This document shows positions 1 to 10,060 of a stretch of 64,000 bases of DNA, in pieces. Under the pieces are notes generated by a model that did no database searches, had not been told where the DNA came from, and worked only from the letters and a program-made list of their open reading frames with translations. Source of the stretch: Ideonella sp. (GTDB taxonomy: Bacteria > Pseudomonadota > Gammaproteobacteria > Burkholderiales > Burkholderiaceae_C); contig JABTUY010000004.1 of NCBI GenBank assembly GCA_015075165.1, positions 496,001 through 560,000 of the forward strand. The letters are read 5' to 3'. A program made the translations under genes and the position numbers. Each line of letters starts with the position of its first letter. The first letter of the stretch is position 1.

Positions 1-1506
1 CGATGGGCGGCCGCGTGCATGTGCGCTGGGACGAGACTGCCCAAGCGACGCCACACGGACGGCGATCGTTCGCGCGCCGAGTTCGCGGCCACGGCCGGTG
101 TGTTCGACCGCTGGGTGCAGGATTGCCTTGCACTACAGCAGCCCCAACGCATCGCGCCGGCGCGGCGCTGGGCACGTTGATGCGCGGGCATCCTGGCCGG
201 CAGCAAGCGCTACGCGCACATCGCCGGCGTTCGCGGCGATGCGGTGGCCGCCAGGGCCTTGGGCGGGCTGCGTGGCATGGTCAGCGAAGACTCGGTGCGG
301 CGTGCGCTGGCTGCGCGCTGCCGCGCCGGCGCCGAGCCGTGGATGCGCAGCGCGCTGATGGCCAGCGTACGCCAGGCACTGGATCGGCCGTGGGTGCTGG
401 ACCTGGACGCCACGATCAGCCGCCGCTGCGGCCGCCAGGGAAGGTGCTGATCGGGTGGGCTGCCACAACCCGCACCAGCTGGACGCCCAGCCACGTGCTG
501 CACACCTTCTGGGTGGGCAACCTGCGCCTGGTGCTCGACGCACGGCATGCTCAGCTCGGGCAAACAACACCTCAGGCCACGCCCGCAGGCCGCGATGGCG
601 CGGCTGCTGGACGAACTCGGCGACAAGACCCCGGCACTGGTGCGCGGGGCTGCAGCTACGACGGCGAGGATGTCATCGACGTGTGCGAGCAGCGTGACCT
701 GCGCTACCTGCTGCGCCTGCGCAAGACGGCCAACGTCAAGCGCCTGATCGAGCGGCTGTTCAGGCGCGAGGACTGGACGCGCGGCCAGCGAAGCCAGCCA
801 GGGCTGGCAGGCCATCGAGGACGAATTGCGCCTGAGCGGCTGGAGCAAAGCCTCGGCGCGTCGTGGTGCTGCGCCGGCGCATCAAGCACGACATTGCGCT
901 GACGGGCAAGAAGCGCAGCAAGCAGGACAACGGTGGCGAACAACTCGTGCTGGCGCTGCCGCACGATGAAGTGCAGGACAACGCGCAGGTCTGGGAATAC
1001 ACCGTGCTGGCGACCGACGTGAGCTACGACATCGAGGCCATCGGTCAGCTCTACCGCGACCGCTGCGACTGCGAGAACAGGTTCGACGAGTTGAAGAACC
1101 AGTGGGGCTGGGGCGGCTTCACCACGCAGGACATGCACCGCAGCCAGGTCACTGCGCGCGCGGTGGCGCTGGTCTACAACTGGTGGAGCTGGTACGCGTG
1201 CGGGCAGCCAACCGCAGGTCCGGCGCGAGGCGCTGACGAGCCGGCTGCTGCGCCGCTGGCGGCCGTGGGCAGAGCCGCCAGCAGCGGCAACAGACCACGC
1301 TGTACCTCACGCCGATGCACGCCGAAGCGCTGGCGATCAAGTCGATGATCGCCAACGTTCATGCGGCCATCCGGCATGTCAAGGCTGCTGCGGAGCAGTT
1401 GCCAAAGCTCGACCGCTGGCGCGTGCTGCTGGCCTACATCTGCCAACGAATCGTCGGCCAGATCGGCCTGCCAACCCCGCCGCCGGTGCTGCCAGCACCG
1501 GGGTAA
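1..1506 (+). mobile_element. Decayed DDE transposase remnant (IS4/IS1380-like)
   Basis: Remnant of an insertion sequence whose left end lies outside the window. Reading the plus strand, recognisable transposase pieces jump between all three frames: GMVSEDSVRRAL near 280, SHVLHTFWVGNLRLVLDA near 490, DLRYLLRLRKTANVKRLI near 700, then a long stretch at 863-1210 holding YRDRCDCENRFDELKNQWG and ARAVALVYNWWSWY, and a C-terminus at 1315-1506. The DDE-type glutamate is probably the one in CENRFDELK. At least five frameshifts are needed to rejoin the protein, so it cannot be active. The family call is from motif memory; the DDE class is more certain than the exact IS family. Confidence 0.75.
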
Positions 1507-1760
1507 CTGCTGTTTCTAGGTTCATCGTTCGCTCCCTTCCGGTGACGCGGGCGATGCGCCCAGCGCTGCGACGCACTCTATGGGCGCATGCGCAGCACCG
1601 GGGGGCACGAGTTCACGACGCGGGTATGCGGTTCATCACACCCGGCGTACTCGACGTGATCCACTGCGTACGCGATCGCTTGCGTCCCCTCGATCGGGGG
1701 GTCTGGCTGGCGCCTGCGCTGCGGGCCTTCGCGAAAGCAGCAGCTGGCGCCGCGGGCCAC
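1507..1760. other. Gap between transposase remnant and suhB, no gene seen
   Basis: About 250 bases with no convincing coding frame. It may include the right end of the decayed insertion sequence, but with the left end missing the terminal inverted repeats cannot be identified. Confidence 0.5.
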
Positions 1761-2651
1761 TCAGGCGGCGGCCGGCTTCGTGCCGGGGCGCGATAGCGTC
1801 TTGCGCGCCGGGCGCTCGACGTTGTCGGCGCCCACCGACGCCTGGCCGCCCTTGGCGTACGGTGCCAGCAGGTGCACCAGTTGTCCGTAGATCTTGGGGT
1901 TGCCGGCCACCACCTCGCGCTGGTGCAGAAAGTCGGGCTCGCCGGTGAAGTTGCCGATCAGGCCGCCGGCCTCGGTGATGATCAGCGACGCGGCGGCCAC
2001 GTCCCACGGGTTCAGGCCCGCTTCGAAGAAGCCGTCGTACCAGCCGGCGGCCACGTAGCACAGGTCGAGCGCGGCGGCGCCGGGGCGGCGCAGGCCCGCG
2101 CAGCGCTGCATCACGGCGCGAAACATCTGCAGGTAGCGGTCGAAATCGTCGCCGCGACGGAACGGAAACCCGGTGCCGATCAGCGCCTCGCCGATCGCGC
2201 TGCGCTTGCTGACGCGCAGCCGGCGGTCGTTGAGGAAGGCGCCGCGCCCGCGCGAGGCGAAGAACAGGTCGTTGCGCGCCGGGTCGTACACCACGGCCTG
2301 CTGCACCACGTCGCGCTGCGCCAGGCCGATCGACACCGCGTAGATCGGCAGGCCGTGCAGGAAGTTGGTGGTACCGTCCAGCGGGTCGATGATCCACTGG
2401 TACGGGCTCTTGCGGTTGCCGTGGCTGGTGCCCGACTCTTCGGCCAGGATGCCGTGGTCGGGGTACGCCTGCAGCAGCGTCTCGATGATCGCGGCCTCGG
2501 CGGCGCGGTCGACCTCGCTGACGAAATCGTTCGGCCCCTTGACGCTGACCTTCAACAGGTCGACATCGAGGGCCGCGCGGTTGATGATTGCCCCCGCTGC
2601 GCGCACCGCCTTGATGGCGATGTTGAGCATGGGGTGGAGTGATTGCGACAT
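1761..2651 (-). CDS. suhB: Inositol-1-monophosphatase family protein
   Basis: 296 residues, a little longer than E. coli SuhB because of a C-terminal Lys/Arg/Ala tail. The family hydrolyses inositol 1-phosphate with magnesium; SuhB also joins the rRNA antitermination complex. Metal and catalytic motifs are complete: EE at 71-72, the [10 protein letters not shown] signature at 88-97, and WDVAAA at 216-221 followed by TEAGG. The ATG at 2651 leaves only 24 bases to the start of the divergent trmJ, so the two promoters must overlap. Function in phosphate release is well supported; a role in transcription is inferred from E. coli. Confidence 0.93.
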   Translation of the reverse strand: MSQSLHPMLNIAIKAVRAAGAIINRAALDVDLLKVSVKGPNDFVSEVDRAAEAAIIETLLQAYPDHGILAEESGTSHGNRKSPYQWIIDPLDGTTNFLHGLPIYAVSIGLAQRDVVQQAVVYDPARNDLFFASRGRGAFLNDRRLRVSKRSAIGEALIGTGFPFRRGDDFDRYLQMFRAVMQRCAGLRRPGAAALDLCYVAAGWYDGFFEAGLNPWDVAAASLIITEAGGLIGNFTGEPDFLHQREVVAGNPKIYGQLVHLLAPYAKGGQASVGADNVERPARKTLSRPGTKPAAA

Positions 2652-2675
2652 GAGCGAATTTTATCCGTGCACCCG

Positions 2676-3422
2676 ATGACCTCGAGCCCGCAGCCCATCG
2701 ACGACACGCGCACCCGGTTCGTGCTCGTGGACACCAGCCATGCCGGCAACGTCGGCGCCGCCGCGCGCGCGATCAAGGTGATGGGCTTCGCCGATCTCGT
2801 GCTGGTGGCGCCGCGCGACGCCGACGTGCTGCGCAGCGCCCAGGCGCTGGCGCTGGCCAGCGGCGCTGGCGATGTGCTGGCGCGCGCGCGCGTGGTGGGC
2901 ACACTGGCCGACGCGCTCGATGGCGTGCAGTTCGTCTGCGCGACCGCGATGACGCCACGTGACTTCGGACCGCCGGTGTTCGCGCCGCGCGCGAAGCTGC
3001 CGGAGCTCGCGCAGGCGAACGCGTCGGTCGCGTTCGTGTTCGGCGGCGAGCGCTTCGGCCTTGCGAACGACGATGTCTACCGCTGCCACGCGTGCCTAAG
3101 CGTCCCCACGGCGCCGGACTACGGCTCGCTGAACCTGGCGCAGGCGGTGCAACTGGTGGCCTACGAGTGGCGGCAGGCGCTGGGTGGCTTCGACGTGCGG
3201 CCGCGCACACCCGCACCCGACCTGGCCGATGCGCAGGAGGTGCAGGCTGCGCTCGCGCACTGGCAAGAGGTGCTGGTGGTGATCGGCTTTCTCGATCCAC
3301 AGGCGCCGAAGCGGCTGATGCCGCGGCTGAACCAGCTGCTCAACCGCGCGCAGTTGCGGCGTGAGGAGCTGCACATCCTGCGCGGCATCGCGCGCGCGGC
3401 AGCGCGGCATCTCGCCGATTGA
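2676..3422 (+). CDS. trmJ: tRNA/rRNA methyltransferase, TrmJ type (SPOUT)
   Basis: SPOUT-class methyltransferase, here most like TrmJ, which 2'-O-methylates position 32 of several tRNAs using S-adenosylmethionine. The N-terminus [19 protein letters not shown] is the usual first strand and loop. The cofactor-binding knot is shown by [13 protein letters not shown] and [17 protein letters not shown]-terminal helical extension of about 60 residues follows, as in TrmJ. A TTG at 2643 lies in frame upstream, but the ATG at 2676 aligns better with the family N-terminus. The gene is divergent from suhB and codirectional with cysE, with a strong hairpin directly after the stop. Confidence 0.88.
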   Translation: MTSSPQPIDDTRTRFVLVDTSHAGNVGAAARAIKVMGFADLVLVAPRDADVLRSAQALALASGAGDVLARARVVGTLADALDGVQFVCATAMTPRDFGPPVFAPRAKLPELAQANASVAFVFGGERFGLANDDVYRCHACLSVPTAPDYGSLNLAQAVQLVAYEWRQALGGFDVRPRTPAPDLADAQEVQAALAHWQEVLVVIGFLDPQAPKRLMPRLNQLLNRAQLRREELHILRGIARAAARHLAD

Positions 3423-3424
3423 CG

Positions 3425-3442
3425 CCCCGCCGGCCGGCGGGG
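3425..3442 (+). terminator. GC palindrome after trmJ, terminator-like
   Basis: Perfect 18-base palindrome CCCCGCCGGCCGGCGGGG two bases after the trmJ stop codon. It can form a stable stem in RNA but has no T-tract behind it, so it may be a weak terminator or an RNA stabiliser. A TACACT hexamer at 3458-3463 could be the -10 element for cysE. Confidence 0.35.
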
Positions 3443-3499
3443 TCGGCTGCCGCCGCATACACTGCCGAGACAGCTTCCACCGCATCCACACCGAGCCCC

Positions 3500-4279
3500 A
3501 TGTTCGAACGCCTGCGCGAAGACATCGCCTGCATCCGCGAGCGCGACCCGGCCGCGCGGTCGAACTGGGAGGTGCTGACGTGTTATCCAGGCCTGCACGC
3601 GCTGGCGCTGCACCGCTGGGCGCACGGCGCCTGGCTGCGTGGCTGGAAGTGGCTGGGCCGCCTGGTGTCCAATTTCGGCCGCTGGTTCACCGGCATCGAG
3701 ATCCATCCCGGCGCGTCGATCGGCCGGCGCGTGTTCATCGACCACGGCATGGGCGTGGTGATCGGCGAAACCGCCGAGGTCGGCGACGATTGCACCATCT
3801 ACCAGGGCGTGACGCTCGGCGGCACCTCGCTGGTGCCCGGGGCCAAGCGCCACCCCACGCTGGGCCGCGGCGTGATCGTCAGTGCCGGCGCCAAGGTGCT
3901 CGGTGGCTTCACGGTCGGCGACGGCGCGCGTGTCGGCGCCAATTCGGTGCTGCTGCAGCCGGTGCCGGCAGGCGCCACCGCGGTGGGCATCCCGGCGCGC
4001 GTGTTGCTGAAGGGTCGCGACACGCAGCGCGAATACGCGGCCGCGAAGATGGGCTTCTCGGCCTACGGTGTCACGCAGGGCGACGACCCGATCGCGCTGG
4101 CGATGAAGGGGCTGATCGACCACGCCGCCGGGCAGGAGCACCAGATCGCCCTGCTGTGGCAAGCGATCGAGAAGCTGTCGGCGCGCGCACGCGAATTGCC
4201 GGCCGACGATTGCGTGCCGCAGGACGCGCGCACCACCGAGGCGTTCGACGCCGCCGCGTTGAACCGGCTCGTCAAGTAG
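3500..4279 (+). CDS. cysE: Serine O-acetyltransferase
   Basis: 259 residues. Transfers acetyl from acetyl-CoA to L-serine, giving O-acetylserine for cysteine synthesis. The N-terminal helical part ([20 protein letters not shown]) is the short CysE form found in many bacteria. The left-handed beta-helix is obvious from [30 protein letters not shown] and the GVTLGG turn, with the catalytic His in DHGMG. The C-terminus carries a helical extension beyond the catalytic core. The ATG at 3500 was chosen over an in-frame TTG at 3419, whose extra residues are low-complexity and unlike the family. Confidence 0.93.
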   Translation: MFERLREDIACIRERDPAARSNWEVLTCYPGLHALALHRWAHGAWLRGWKWLGRLVSNFGRWFTGIEIHPGASIGRRVFIDHGMGVVIGETAEVGDDCTIYQGVTLGGTSLVPGAKRHPTLGRGVIVSAGAKVLGGFTVGDGARVGANSVLLQPVPAGATAVGIPARVLLKGRDTQREYAAAKMGFSAYGVTQGDDPIALAMKGLIDHAAGQEHQIALLWQAIEKLSARARELPADDCVPQDARTTEAFDAAALNRLVK

Positions 4280-4291
4280 CACCGGATGCCG

Positions 4292-4314
4292 CTGCGGCGG
4301 CTGTCGCGCCGCAG
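4292..4314. terminator. Hairpin between convergent cysE and mog
   Basis: Arms CTGCGGCG and CGCCGCAG with a 7-base loop lie between the convergent stops. There is no T-run on either side, so the call as a bidirectional terminator is tentative. Confidence 0.3.
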
Positions 4315-4334
4315 GCCAGTACCGGGCGCTTCGC

Positions 4335-4928
4335 TTACGTTGGGCGCGGTGCGCGTTGCGCCGATTTCGGCCTGAATGCGGTGCAGACCTGCGGGTCGGT
4401 TTCGAGGTAGGGCCCGCCGATCAGGTCGATGCAGTACGGCACCGCCGCGAACAGGCCCGGCACCGGTGGCTTCGCTGCCGGCAGGCCTTCGAGTGTCTCG
4501 GCGATCGACTTCGGCTGCCCGGGCAGGTTGATGATCAGCGCACGGCCGCGGATCACCGCCACCTGCCGCGACAGGATCGCGGTGGGCACGAAGTGCAGCG
4601 AGATGCGTCGCATCTGCTCGCCGAAGCCGGGCATCTCGCGGTCGGCCACGGCCAGCGTCGCCTCCGGGGTCACGTCGCGCGGCGCGGGGCCGGTGCCGCC
4701 GGTGGTCAGCACGAGGTCGCAGTGCACGCGGTCGACCAGCTCGCGCAGGGTGTCGCTGATGCCGGCCTGTTCGTCGGGGATCAGCCGCGTCTCCCAGCTG
4801 ACCGGGTTGCGCAGCGCACGTTCGAGCCAGCTGCGCAGCGCGGGCAGGCCCTTGTCTTCGTAGACGCCGGTGGAAGCGCGGTCGCTCACCGACACCAGGC
4901 CGATGCGCACGGGATCGAAGTCGTTCAT
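4335..4928 (-). CDS. mog: Molybdopterin adenylyltransferase
   Basis: 197 residues of the MoaB/Mog fold. It adenylates molybdopterin before molybdate insertion in molybdenum cofactor synthesis. The N-terminus RIGLVSVSDRASTGVYEDKG and the nucleotide-binding segment TTGGTGPAPRDVTPEA at 75-90 are both typical, followed by INLPGQPKSIAETL. The length and DRASTGVYEDKG fit Mog better than the shorter MoaB. The ATG overlaps the stop of the upstream darP by four bases (ATGA at 4925-4928), implying translational coupling, although the two functions are unrelated. Confidence 0.9.
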   Translation of the reverse strand: MNDFDPVRIGLVSVSDRASTGVYEDKGLPALRSWLERALRNPVSWETRLIPDEQAGISDTLRELVDRVHCDLVLTTGGTGPAPRDVTPEATLAVADREMPGFGEQMRRISLHFVPTAILSRQVAVIRGRALIINLPGQPKSIAETLEGLPAAKPPVPGLFAAVPYCIDLIGGPYLETDPQVCTAFRPKSAQRAPRPT

Positions 4929-5533
4929 CGGGCAGGCCCCCGGGCTGGGTCGATCGGATTGCTGCGCACAACGCCAGCTGCGGGGCTCAGCGCCGCATCG
5001 GTGGCCGATGCCGCACCGGCCACGTGCGGCCTGACGAAACGGAACAGCTCACGCCAGCTGCGGCCGTGGCGCTGTTGCGGCGGCAGCGCGGCCTCGCGCT
5101 GCGCCGCCAGCACCAGCCTGCGCAGGCGATCGACGTCGCTGCCGGGGTAGGCCGCCTGCCAGCGGGTGAGCGCATCGGCGTCGCTCACCAGCTCCAGCCG
5201 CCAGCGCTCGCTGTCGTGCAGATGCAGTGCAGCCACCGCCGGGCCGAGCGCTGCGGCGTCGACAGCGGCCTGCAGCGGCTGCGCATCGACTGTGCGCATC
5301 AGCTTGCCGATGTACTGCAGCTGCCGGCGCCGGCCTTCGTGCGAGCGTGTGCGCTTGAATTCGTCGATTGCGTCGCGCAGCCGCTCGGGCAGCTCGAGCG
5401 CCGCCAGGCGCTCGGCTGGCAGCTCGGTCAGCTGCTCGCCCAGATGCTGCAGCGAGGCCATCTGGCGCTTGCGCTGGGTCTTGCTCGGCCGCTCGGCGGG
5501 CCGCGCGGCGCGTGCGGGGTCGACGGTGGGCAC
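4925..5533 (-). CDS. darP: Ribosome-associated protein, YjgA/DarP family (DUF615)
   Basis: About 202 residues of the YjgA/DarP family, which in E. coli associates with late 50S subunit precursors and helps assemble the peptidyl transferase centre. The family signature is the basic RPSKTQRKRQMASLQHLGEQL near the N-terminus, then FKRTRSHEGRRRQLQYIGKLMR. No ATG precedes the conserved region, so the GTG at 5533 is proposed; the later ATG would cut off the conserved basic stretch. It runs directly into mog. The start lies about 50 bases from the divergent pmbA. Confidence 0.85.
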   Translation of the reverse strand: MPTVDPARAARPAERPSKTQRKRQMASLQHLGEQLTELPAERLAALELPERLRDAIDEFKRTRSHEGRRRQLQYIGKLMRTVDAQPLQAAVDAAALGPAVAALHLHDSERWRLELVSDADALTRWQAAYPGSDVDRLRRLVLAAQREAALPPQQRHGRSWRELFRFVRPHVAGAASATDAALSPAAGVVRSNPIDPARGPAR

Positions 5534-5584
5534 GGTGCGGACGATGCAGACGGCCGAAGAGGGGTCGCTATGATAGTTGCGCCT

Positions 5585-6958
5585 ATGACGACATCCACCA
5601 CGGCGCAGGGCTTTGCCCACACGCGCGAGCAATTCGAGGGCCTGGTCGAAGACGTGCTGCGTCACGCGCGCGAGCTCGGTGCGAGCGAGGCGGCGGTCGA
5701 GGTGTCGGAAGGCTGCGGCCTGTCGGTGTCGGTGCGCAAGGATGAGCTCGAACACGTCGAGCGCAACCGCGACAAGTCGCTCGGCGTCACGCTGTTCGTC
5801 GGTCAGCGTCGCGGCAACGCCAGCAGTTCCGATTTCTCGCCCGCAGCGCTGCAGCAGACGGTGCGCGCGGCCTACGACATCGCGCGCTTCACGGCCGAAG
5901 ACCCGGCGGCCGGCCTGCCCGAGGCCGACGACCTCGCCACGCCGCAGGAGTCGGCACGCGATCTCGATCTGTTCCATCCGTGGGCGCTCGACGCCGATGG
6001 CGCGATGGCGCTCGCGCGGCGCTGCGAGCGCGCCGCGTTCGGGGTCAGCCGCGGCATCACCAACTCGGAGGGCGCCGGCGTCTCGGCGCAGCAGTCGCAC
6101 TTCTGGGCGGGCAACAGCCGCGGCTTTCGCGGCGGCTACGCGAGCTCGCGCCATTCGTTCTCGGTGGCGCCGATTGCCGGCCGCGGCGCGATGATGCAGC
6201 GCGACTCCTGGTACAGCTCGATGCGCGACGCGGCAGAACTGGCGGCACCCGAGGCGGTGGGCCGCTATGCGGCCGAGCGCGCGCTGTCGCGCTTGCGCGC
6301 GCGCAGCGTGGCCACCTGCGAGGTGCCGGTGCTGTTCGAGGCGCCGCTGGCGGCCGGGCTGATCGGTAGCCTCGTGCAGGCGGTGAGCGGCGGCGCGCTG
6401 TATCGCAAGGCGAGCTTCCTGGTCGACAGCCTCGGCAAGCCGGTGATGGCCGATCACCTCGACCTCGACGAAGATCCGTTCCAGCGCAAGGGCAAGGCCA
6501 GCGCGCCGTTCGACGACGAAGGCGTGCGCACGTGCCGGCGTCGCGTGGTCGACGCGGGCGTGATCCAGGGCTACTTCCTGTCGAGCTACTCGGCGCGCAA
6601 GCTCGGGCTGCGCACCACCGGCCACGCCGGCGGTGCACAGAACCTGCGGCTGAGCAGCCGCCTGACGGCGCGCGGCGACGACCTGAACTCGATGCTGCGC
6701 AAGCTCGGCCGCGGCCTGTTCGTCACCGAGTTGATGGGCCAGGGCATGAATCTCGTCACCGGCGACTACTCGCGCGGCGCCGCGGGGTTCTGGGTCGATC
6801 GTGGCGAGATCGTTCATCCGGTGCAGGAGGTGACGATCGCCGGCAACCTGCGCACGATGCTGCGCGACGTGGTGGCGCTTGGCGCCGACGAGTACACCAG
6901 CGGCGGCAAGACCACGGGCTCGCTGCTGATCGGGCGCATGACGGTGGCGGGCAGCTAA
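5585..6958 (+). CDS. pmbA: Metalloprotease PmbA/TldE
   Basis: 457 residues. TldE partners TldD in a periplasm-independent cytoplasmic metalloprotease that matures microcin B17 and degrades CcdA; in most bacteria its natural substrates are unknown. The N-terminal domain has VEVSEGCGLSVSVRKDELEHVERNR split over 700 bases of coding, and the C-terminal half carries the family motifs GGAQNLRL, ELMGQGMNLVTGDYSRGA and GEIVHPVQEVTIAGNL. It lacks the HExxxH motif, as expected for the TldE rather than the TldD subunit. An ATG at 5570 is in frame and cannot be excluded as the start. No tldD is in this window. Confidence 0.93.
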   Translation: MTTSTTAQGFAHTREQFEGLVEDVLRHARELGASEAAVEVSEGCGLSVSVRKDELEHVERNRDKSLGVTLFVGQRRGNASSSDFSPAALQQTVRAAYDIARFTAEDPAAGLPEADDLATPQESARDLDLFHPWALDADGAMALARRCERAAFGVSRGITNSEGAGVSAQQSHFWAGNSRGFRGGYASSRHSFSVAPIAGRGAMMQRDSWYSSMRDAAELAAPEAVGRYAAERALSRLRARSVATCEVPVLFEAPLAAGLIGSLVQAVSGGALYRKASFLVDSLGKPVMADHLDLDEDPFQRKGKASAPFDDEGVRTCRRRVVDAGVIQGYFLSSYSARKLGLRTTGHAGGAQNLRLSSRLTARGDDLNSMLRKLGRGLFVTELMGQGMNLVTGDYSRGAAGFWVDRGEIVHPVQEVTIAGNLRTMLRDVVALGADEYTSGGKTTGSLLIGRMTVAGS

Positions 6959-7103
6959 GCGTTGGTTGATCGCGTTGACCCGTAGGGGAAGTTCCGGAGC
7001 CTTCCGGCCCGGGTGCCGGCGAATGCAGGTGATATACAGGCAGTCTCGACCTCAGCCGCGCCCGTCCGTGGGCAGCGGCATTGCCAATTTCCAAGGAGAG
7101 CCG

Positions 7104-8255
7104 ATGGAAGCGAAGAAGGAGATGAAGGTTGTCGAACCAGGCGTGTCGGAACGCAAGCGTCGGCGCTCGTTCCTGGCCGGTGGCGCGGCCGCGGGGGCCT
7201 CGGCGTTGCTCGCGGCCCCGGCGTATGCGCAGGGCGCACCGACGATCACCTGGCGCATGGCCACCAGCTGGCCGAAAAGCCTGGACACGATCTACGGCGG
7301 CGCCGATCTGGTCGGCAAGCGCGTCACCGAGGCCACCGGCGGCAAGTTCACGATCAAGGTATTCGCCGGCGGCGAGATCGTCGGCGGCCTGCAGGTGCTC
7401 GACGCAGTGCAGAACGGCACCGTCGAGTGCGGTCACACCGCGCCGTACTACTACTTCGGCAAGGATCCGACCTTCGCCTTCGCCTGTGCGATTCCGTTCG
7501 GCTTGAACGCACGCCAGCAGTACGCCTGGATGATCCACGGCGGCGGCCTCGAGCTGACGCGGGAGTTCCTGAAGGACTACAACGTGATCAACATCCCGGC
7601 GGGCAACACCGGGTGCCAGATGGGCGGCTGGTTCCGCAAGGAGATCCGCACCGTCAAGGATCTCGAGGGTCTGAAGATGCGCATCGGCGGCACCGCCGGC
7701 CTGGTGATGAGCAAGCTCGGCGTGGTGCCGCAGCAGATCGCCGGCGGCGACATCTATCCGTCGCTCGAGAAGGGCACGATCGACGCCGCCGAGTGGGTCG
7801 GCCCGTACGACGACGAGAAGCTCGGCTTCTACAAGGTCGCCAAGCACTACTACTACCCCGGCTGGTGGGAAGGCGGCCCCGAGCTCGACGTGCTGGTTGG
7901 CACCAAGGCCTGGGCCTCGCTGCCGAAGGAGTACCAGACGATCCTCGAGATGGCCTGCGCCGAAGCCTACGACTGGATGGTCGCGAAGTACGACGCGCTG
8001 AACCCGCCCGCGCTGAAGCGCCTGATCGCCGGTGGCGTGCAGCTGCATCCGTTCTCCAACGAGATCATGGCGGCGTTCTACAAGACGTGCACCGAGGTCT
8101 ACGACGGCATCGCCGAGAAGAACGCCAAGTTCAAGAAGATCTACGAGCCGTGGAAGAAGTTCCGCGAGGATCAGGTGCAGTGGTTCTCGATCGCCGAAGG
8201 CACCTACGACAACTTCATGGCCGCCGCCGAGCGCATCCGCCAGAAGAAGAAGTAG
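7104..8255 (+). CDS. dctP: TRAP transporter substrate-binding protein, TakP-like
   Basis: 383 residues, periplasmic receptor of a tripartite ATP-independent transporter. An AAGGAG site at 7093-7098 sets the ATG at 7104. The N-terminus has a twin-arginine signal (RKRRRSFLAGG at 17-27) with probable cleavage after AYA at 40-42, so export is likely in folded form by Tat. The mature domain begins TITWRMATSWPKSLDTIYGG. The pair E230-W231 in AAEWVGPYDDEKLGF matches the substrate and metal site of TakP-type receptors for 2-oxo acids. Ligand identity is inferred. It faces dctQM, with a palindromic terminator between them. Confidence 0.9.
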   Translation: MEAKKEMKVVEPGVSERKRRRSFLAGGAAAGASALLAAPAYAQGAPTITWRMATSWPKSLDTIYGGADLVGKRVTEATGGKFTIKVFAGGEIVGGLQVLDAVQNGTVECGHTAPYYYFGKDPTFAFACAIPFGLNARQQYAWMIHGGGLELTREFLKDYNVINIPAGNTGCQMGGWFRKEIRTVKDLEGLKMRIGGTAGLVMSKLGVVPQQIAGGDIYPSLEKGTIDAAEWVGPYDDEKLGFYKVAKHYYYPGWWEGGPELDVLVGTKAWASLPKEYQTILEMACAEAYDWMVAKYDALNPPALKRLIAGGVQLHPFSNEIMAAFYKTCTEVYDGIAEKNAKFKKIYEPWKKFREDQVQWFSIAEGTYDNFMAAAERIRQKKK

Positions 8256-8283
8256 CCGCTGCAAGGCGCCGGATCGGCAAGCG

Positions 8284-8307
8284 AAAACCCCGCCGCGGCG
8301 GGGTTTT
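8284..8307. terminator. Bidirectional rho-independent terminator
   Basis: A perfect 24-base palindrome: AAAACCCCGCCG followed by its exact reverse complement ending in GGGGTTTT. It has A-tract and T-tract on both sides of the stem, so it can stop transcription from dctP and from the convergent dctM. Confidence 0.85.
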
Positions 8308-8344
8308 CTTCTGGCCGACGCGGGGCCGCGCGGCTCGTCGGGGA

Positions 8345-10060
8345 CTACTTCTTGCCTTCGCCAGCGGCCGGCTTGTCGCCGCCGAGTTCCTTGCTCAATG
8401 CATCTTCCAGCGATTGCTCGGACTTCGCGCCGGCGGGCGAGGCTTCTTGCGGCACGATGATCTCGATCTTGTTGACATCGACCTGGGTCTTCTTCGCCAG
8501 GCCGCCGCCGACCAGGTTCGGGAACGCGATGATCAGCGCCACCATGATCACCTGCAGCAGCACGAACGGCACGGCACCCCAGTAGATCTGGCCCGAGGTG
8601 ACCTTGGCGATCCGCTTGCCGGTCACCTTGTCGGTGTAGTCCTTTGGCGCCGCGACGCTGCGCAGATAGAACAGCGCGTAGCCGAACGGCGGGTGCATGA
8701 ACGAGGTCTGCATGTTCACGCTGAGCAGCACGCCGAACCAGATCAGATCGATGCCGAGCTTCTCGGCCACCGGGCCGAGCAGCGGAATGATGATGAACGC
8801 CAGCTCGAAGAAGTCGAGGAAGAACGCCAGCACGAAGACGAGCAGGTTGACGACGATCAGGAAACCGAGCTCGCCGCCGGGCAGGCTGCTCAGCAGGTGC
8901 TCGACCCAGAGGTGGCCGTCGACGCCGTAGAACGTGAGGCTGAATACGCGGGCGCCGACCAGGATGAACACCACGAACGAGGTCAGCTTGGCCGTGGTGT
9001 CCATCGCCTGGCGCAGCAGGTTCGTCGACAGGCGCCGGCGTGACAGCGCCATCACCAGCGCGCCGGTGGCGCCCATCGCGCCGCCTTCGGTGGGGGTGGC
9101 CACGCCGAGGAAGATGGTGCCGAGCACCAGGAAGATCAGCGCCAGCGGCGGGATCAGCACGAACGTGACCCGCTCGGCGATCTTCGACAGCATCCCCAGC
9201 TTGAAAGTGTGGTTGATCACCGCGGCCAGGAACGCGACCCCGACACCGACCGCGATCGAGACGACGAGCATCTCGTCGATCGGCGCGTCGGGCGCGCTGT
9301 AGCGGGCCTTGGCAAAGGCGACCGACACCACGGTGGCCACGGCCACCACCGCTGCCAGCGACAGCAGCCCGCTGCCACCGTCCGGCTCGCGAAAGACACG
9401 CGCTTCCTTCGGCAGGCCCGGAGCCCACGACGGGCGAAACAGCGCGACACCGACGGTGTAGGCGGCATAGAGCCCAGTCAGCACCAGGCCGGGCAGGAAG
9501 GCGCCGGCGTACATGTCGCCCACCGACTTGCCGAGTTGGTCGGCCATCACGATCAGCACCAGCGACGGCGGGATGATCTGCGCCAGCGTGCCCGAGGCGG
9601 CGATCACGCCGGTGGCCAAGCGCCGGTCGTAGCCGTAGCGCAGCATGATCGGCAGCGAGATCAGGCCCATCGAGATCACCGAGGCGGCCACGACGCCGGT
9701 GGTCGCCGCGAGCAGCGCGCCGACGAAGATCACCGCGAAGGCGAGGCCGCCGCGGATCTCGCCGAACACCTGGCCGATGGTGTCGAGCAGATCCTCGGCC
9801 ATGCCGCTGCGCTCGAGGATCAGCCCCATGAAGGTGAAGAACGGCACCGCCAGCAGCGTGTCGTTGGACATGATCGCCCAGATGCGCTGCGGCAGCGCCT
9901 GGAACAGCGACGGGTGCAGCAGGCCGAGCTCGATGCCGATCAGGCCGAAGAAGATGCCGTTGGCGGCGAGCGCGAACGCCACCGGATAACCGATCAGCAG
10001 GAACAGCACCAATCCCGCGAACATGATCGGCGCCATGTTGTGGGTGAGCAGCTCGATCAT
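8345..10060 (-). CDS. dctM: TRAP transporter large permease subunit
   Basis: 571 residues, the 12-helix ion-coupled channel subunit of a TRAP transporter in the inner membrane. Hydrophobic segments run throughout; family motifs include NDTLLAVPFFTFMGLILERSGMAEDLL, here seen from about residue 65, GTLAQIIPPSLVLIVMA, and VATPTEGGAMGATGALVMA. It is longer than DctM of about 425 residues because of an extra central region near residues 215-290, as in the larger TakM-like forms, and a charged hydrophilic C-terminal tail of about 45 residues. It starts in ATGA overlap with dctQ. Confidence 0.9.
   Translation of the reverse strand: MIELLTHNMAPIMFAGLVLFLLIGYPVAFALAANGIFFGLIGIELGLLHPSLFQALPQRIWAIMSNDTLLAVPFFTFMGLILERSGMAEDLLDTIGQVFGEIRGGLAFAVIFVGALLAATTGVVAASVISMGLISLPIMLRYGYDRRLATGVIAASGTLAQIIPPSLVLIVMADQLGKSVGDMYAGAFLPGLVLTGLYAAYTVGVALFRPSWAPGLPKEARVFREPDGGSGLLSLAAVVAVATVVSVAFAKARYSAPDAPIDEMLVVSIAVGVGVAFLAAVINHTFKLGMLSKIAERVTFVLIPPLALIFLVLGTIFLGVATPTEGGAMGATGALVMALSRRRLSTNLLRQAMDTTAKLTSFVVFILVGARVFSLTFYGVDGHLWVEHLLSSLPGGELGFLIVVNLLVFVLAFFLDFFELAFIIIPLLGPVAEKLGIDLIWFGVLLSVNMQTSFMHPPFGYALFYLRSVAAPKDYTDKVTGKRIAKVTSGQIYWGAVPFVLLQVIMVALIIAFPNLVGGGLAKKTQVDVNKIEIIVPQEASPAGAKSEQSLEDALSKELGGDKPAAGEGKK

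Noticed and set aside
4925-6817. Minus-strand open frame of 630 residues
   Set aside because: Only its C-terminal 202 residues are real (DarP); the rest is antisense to pmbA.
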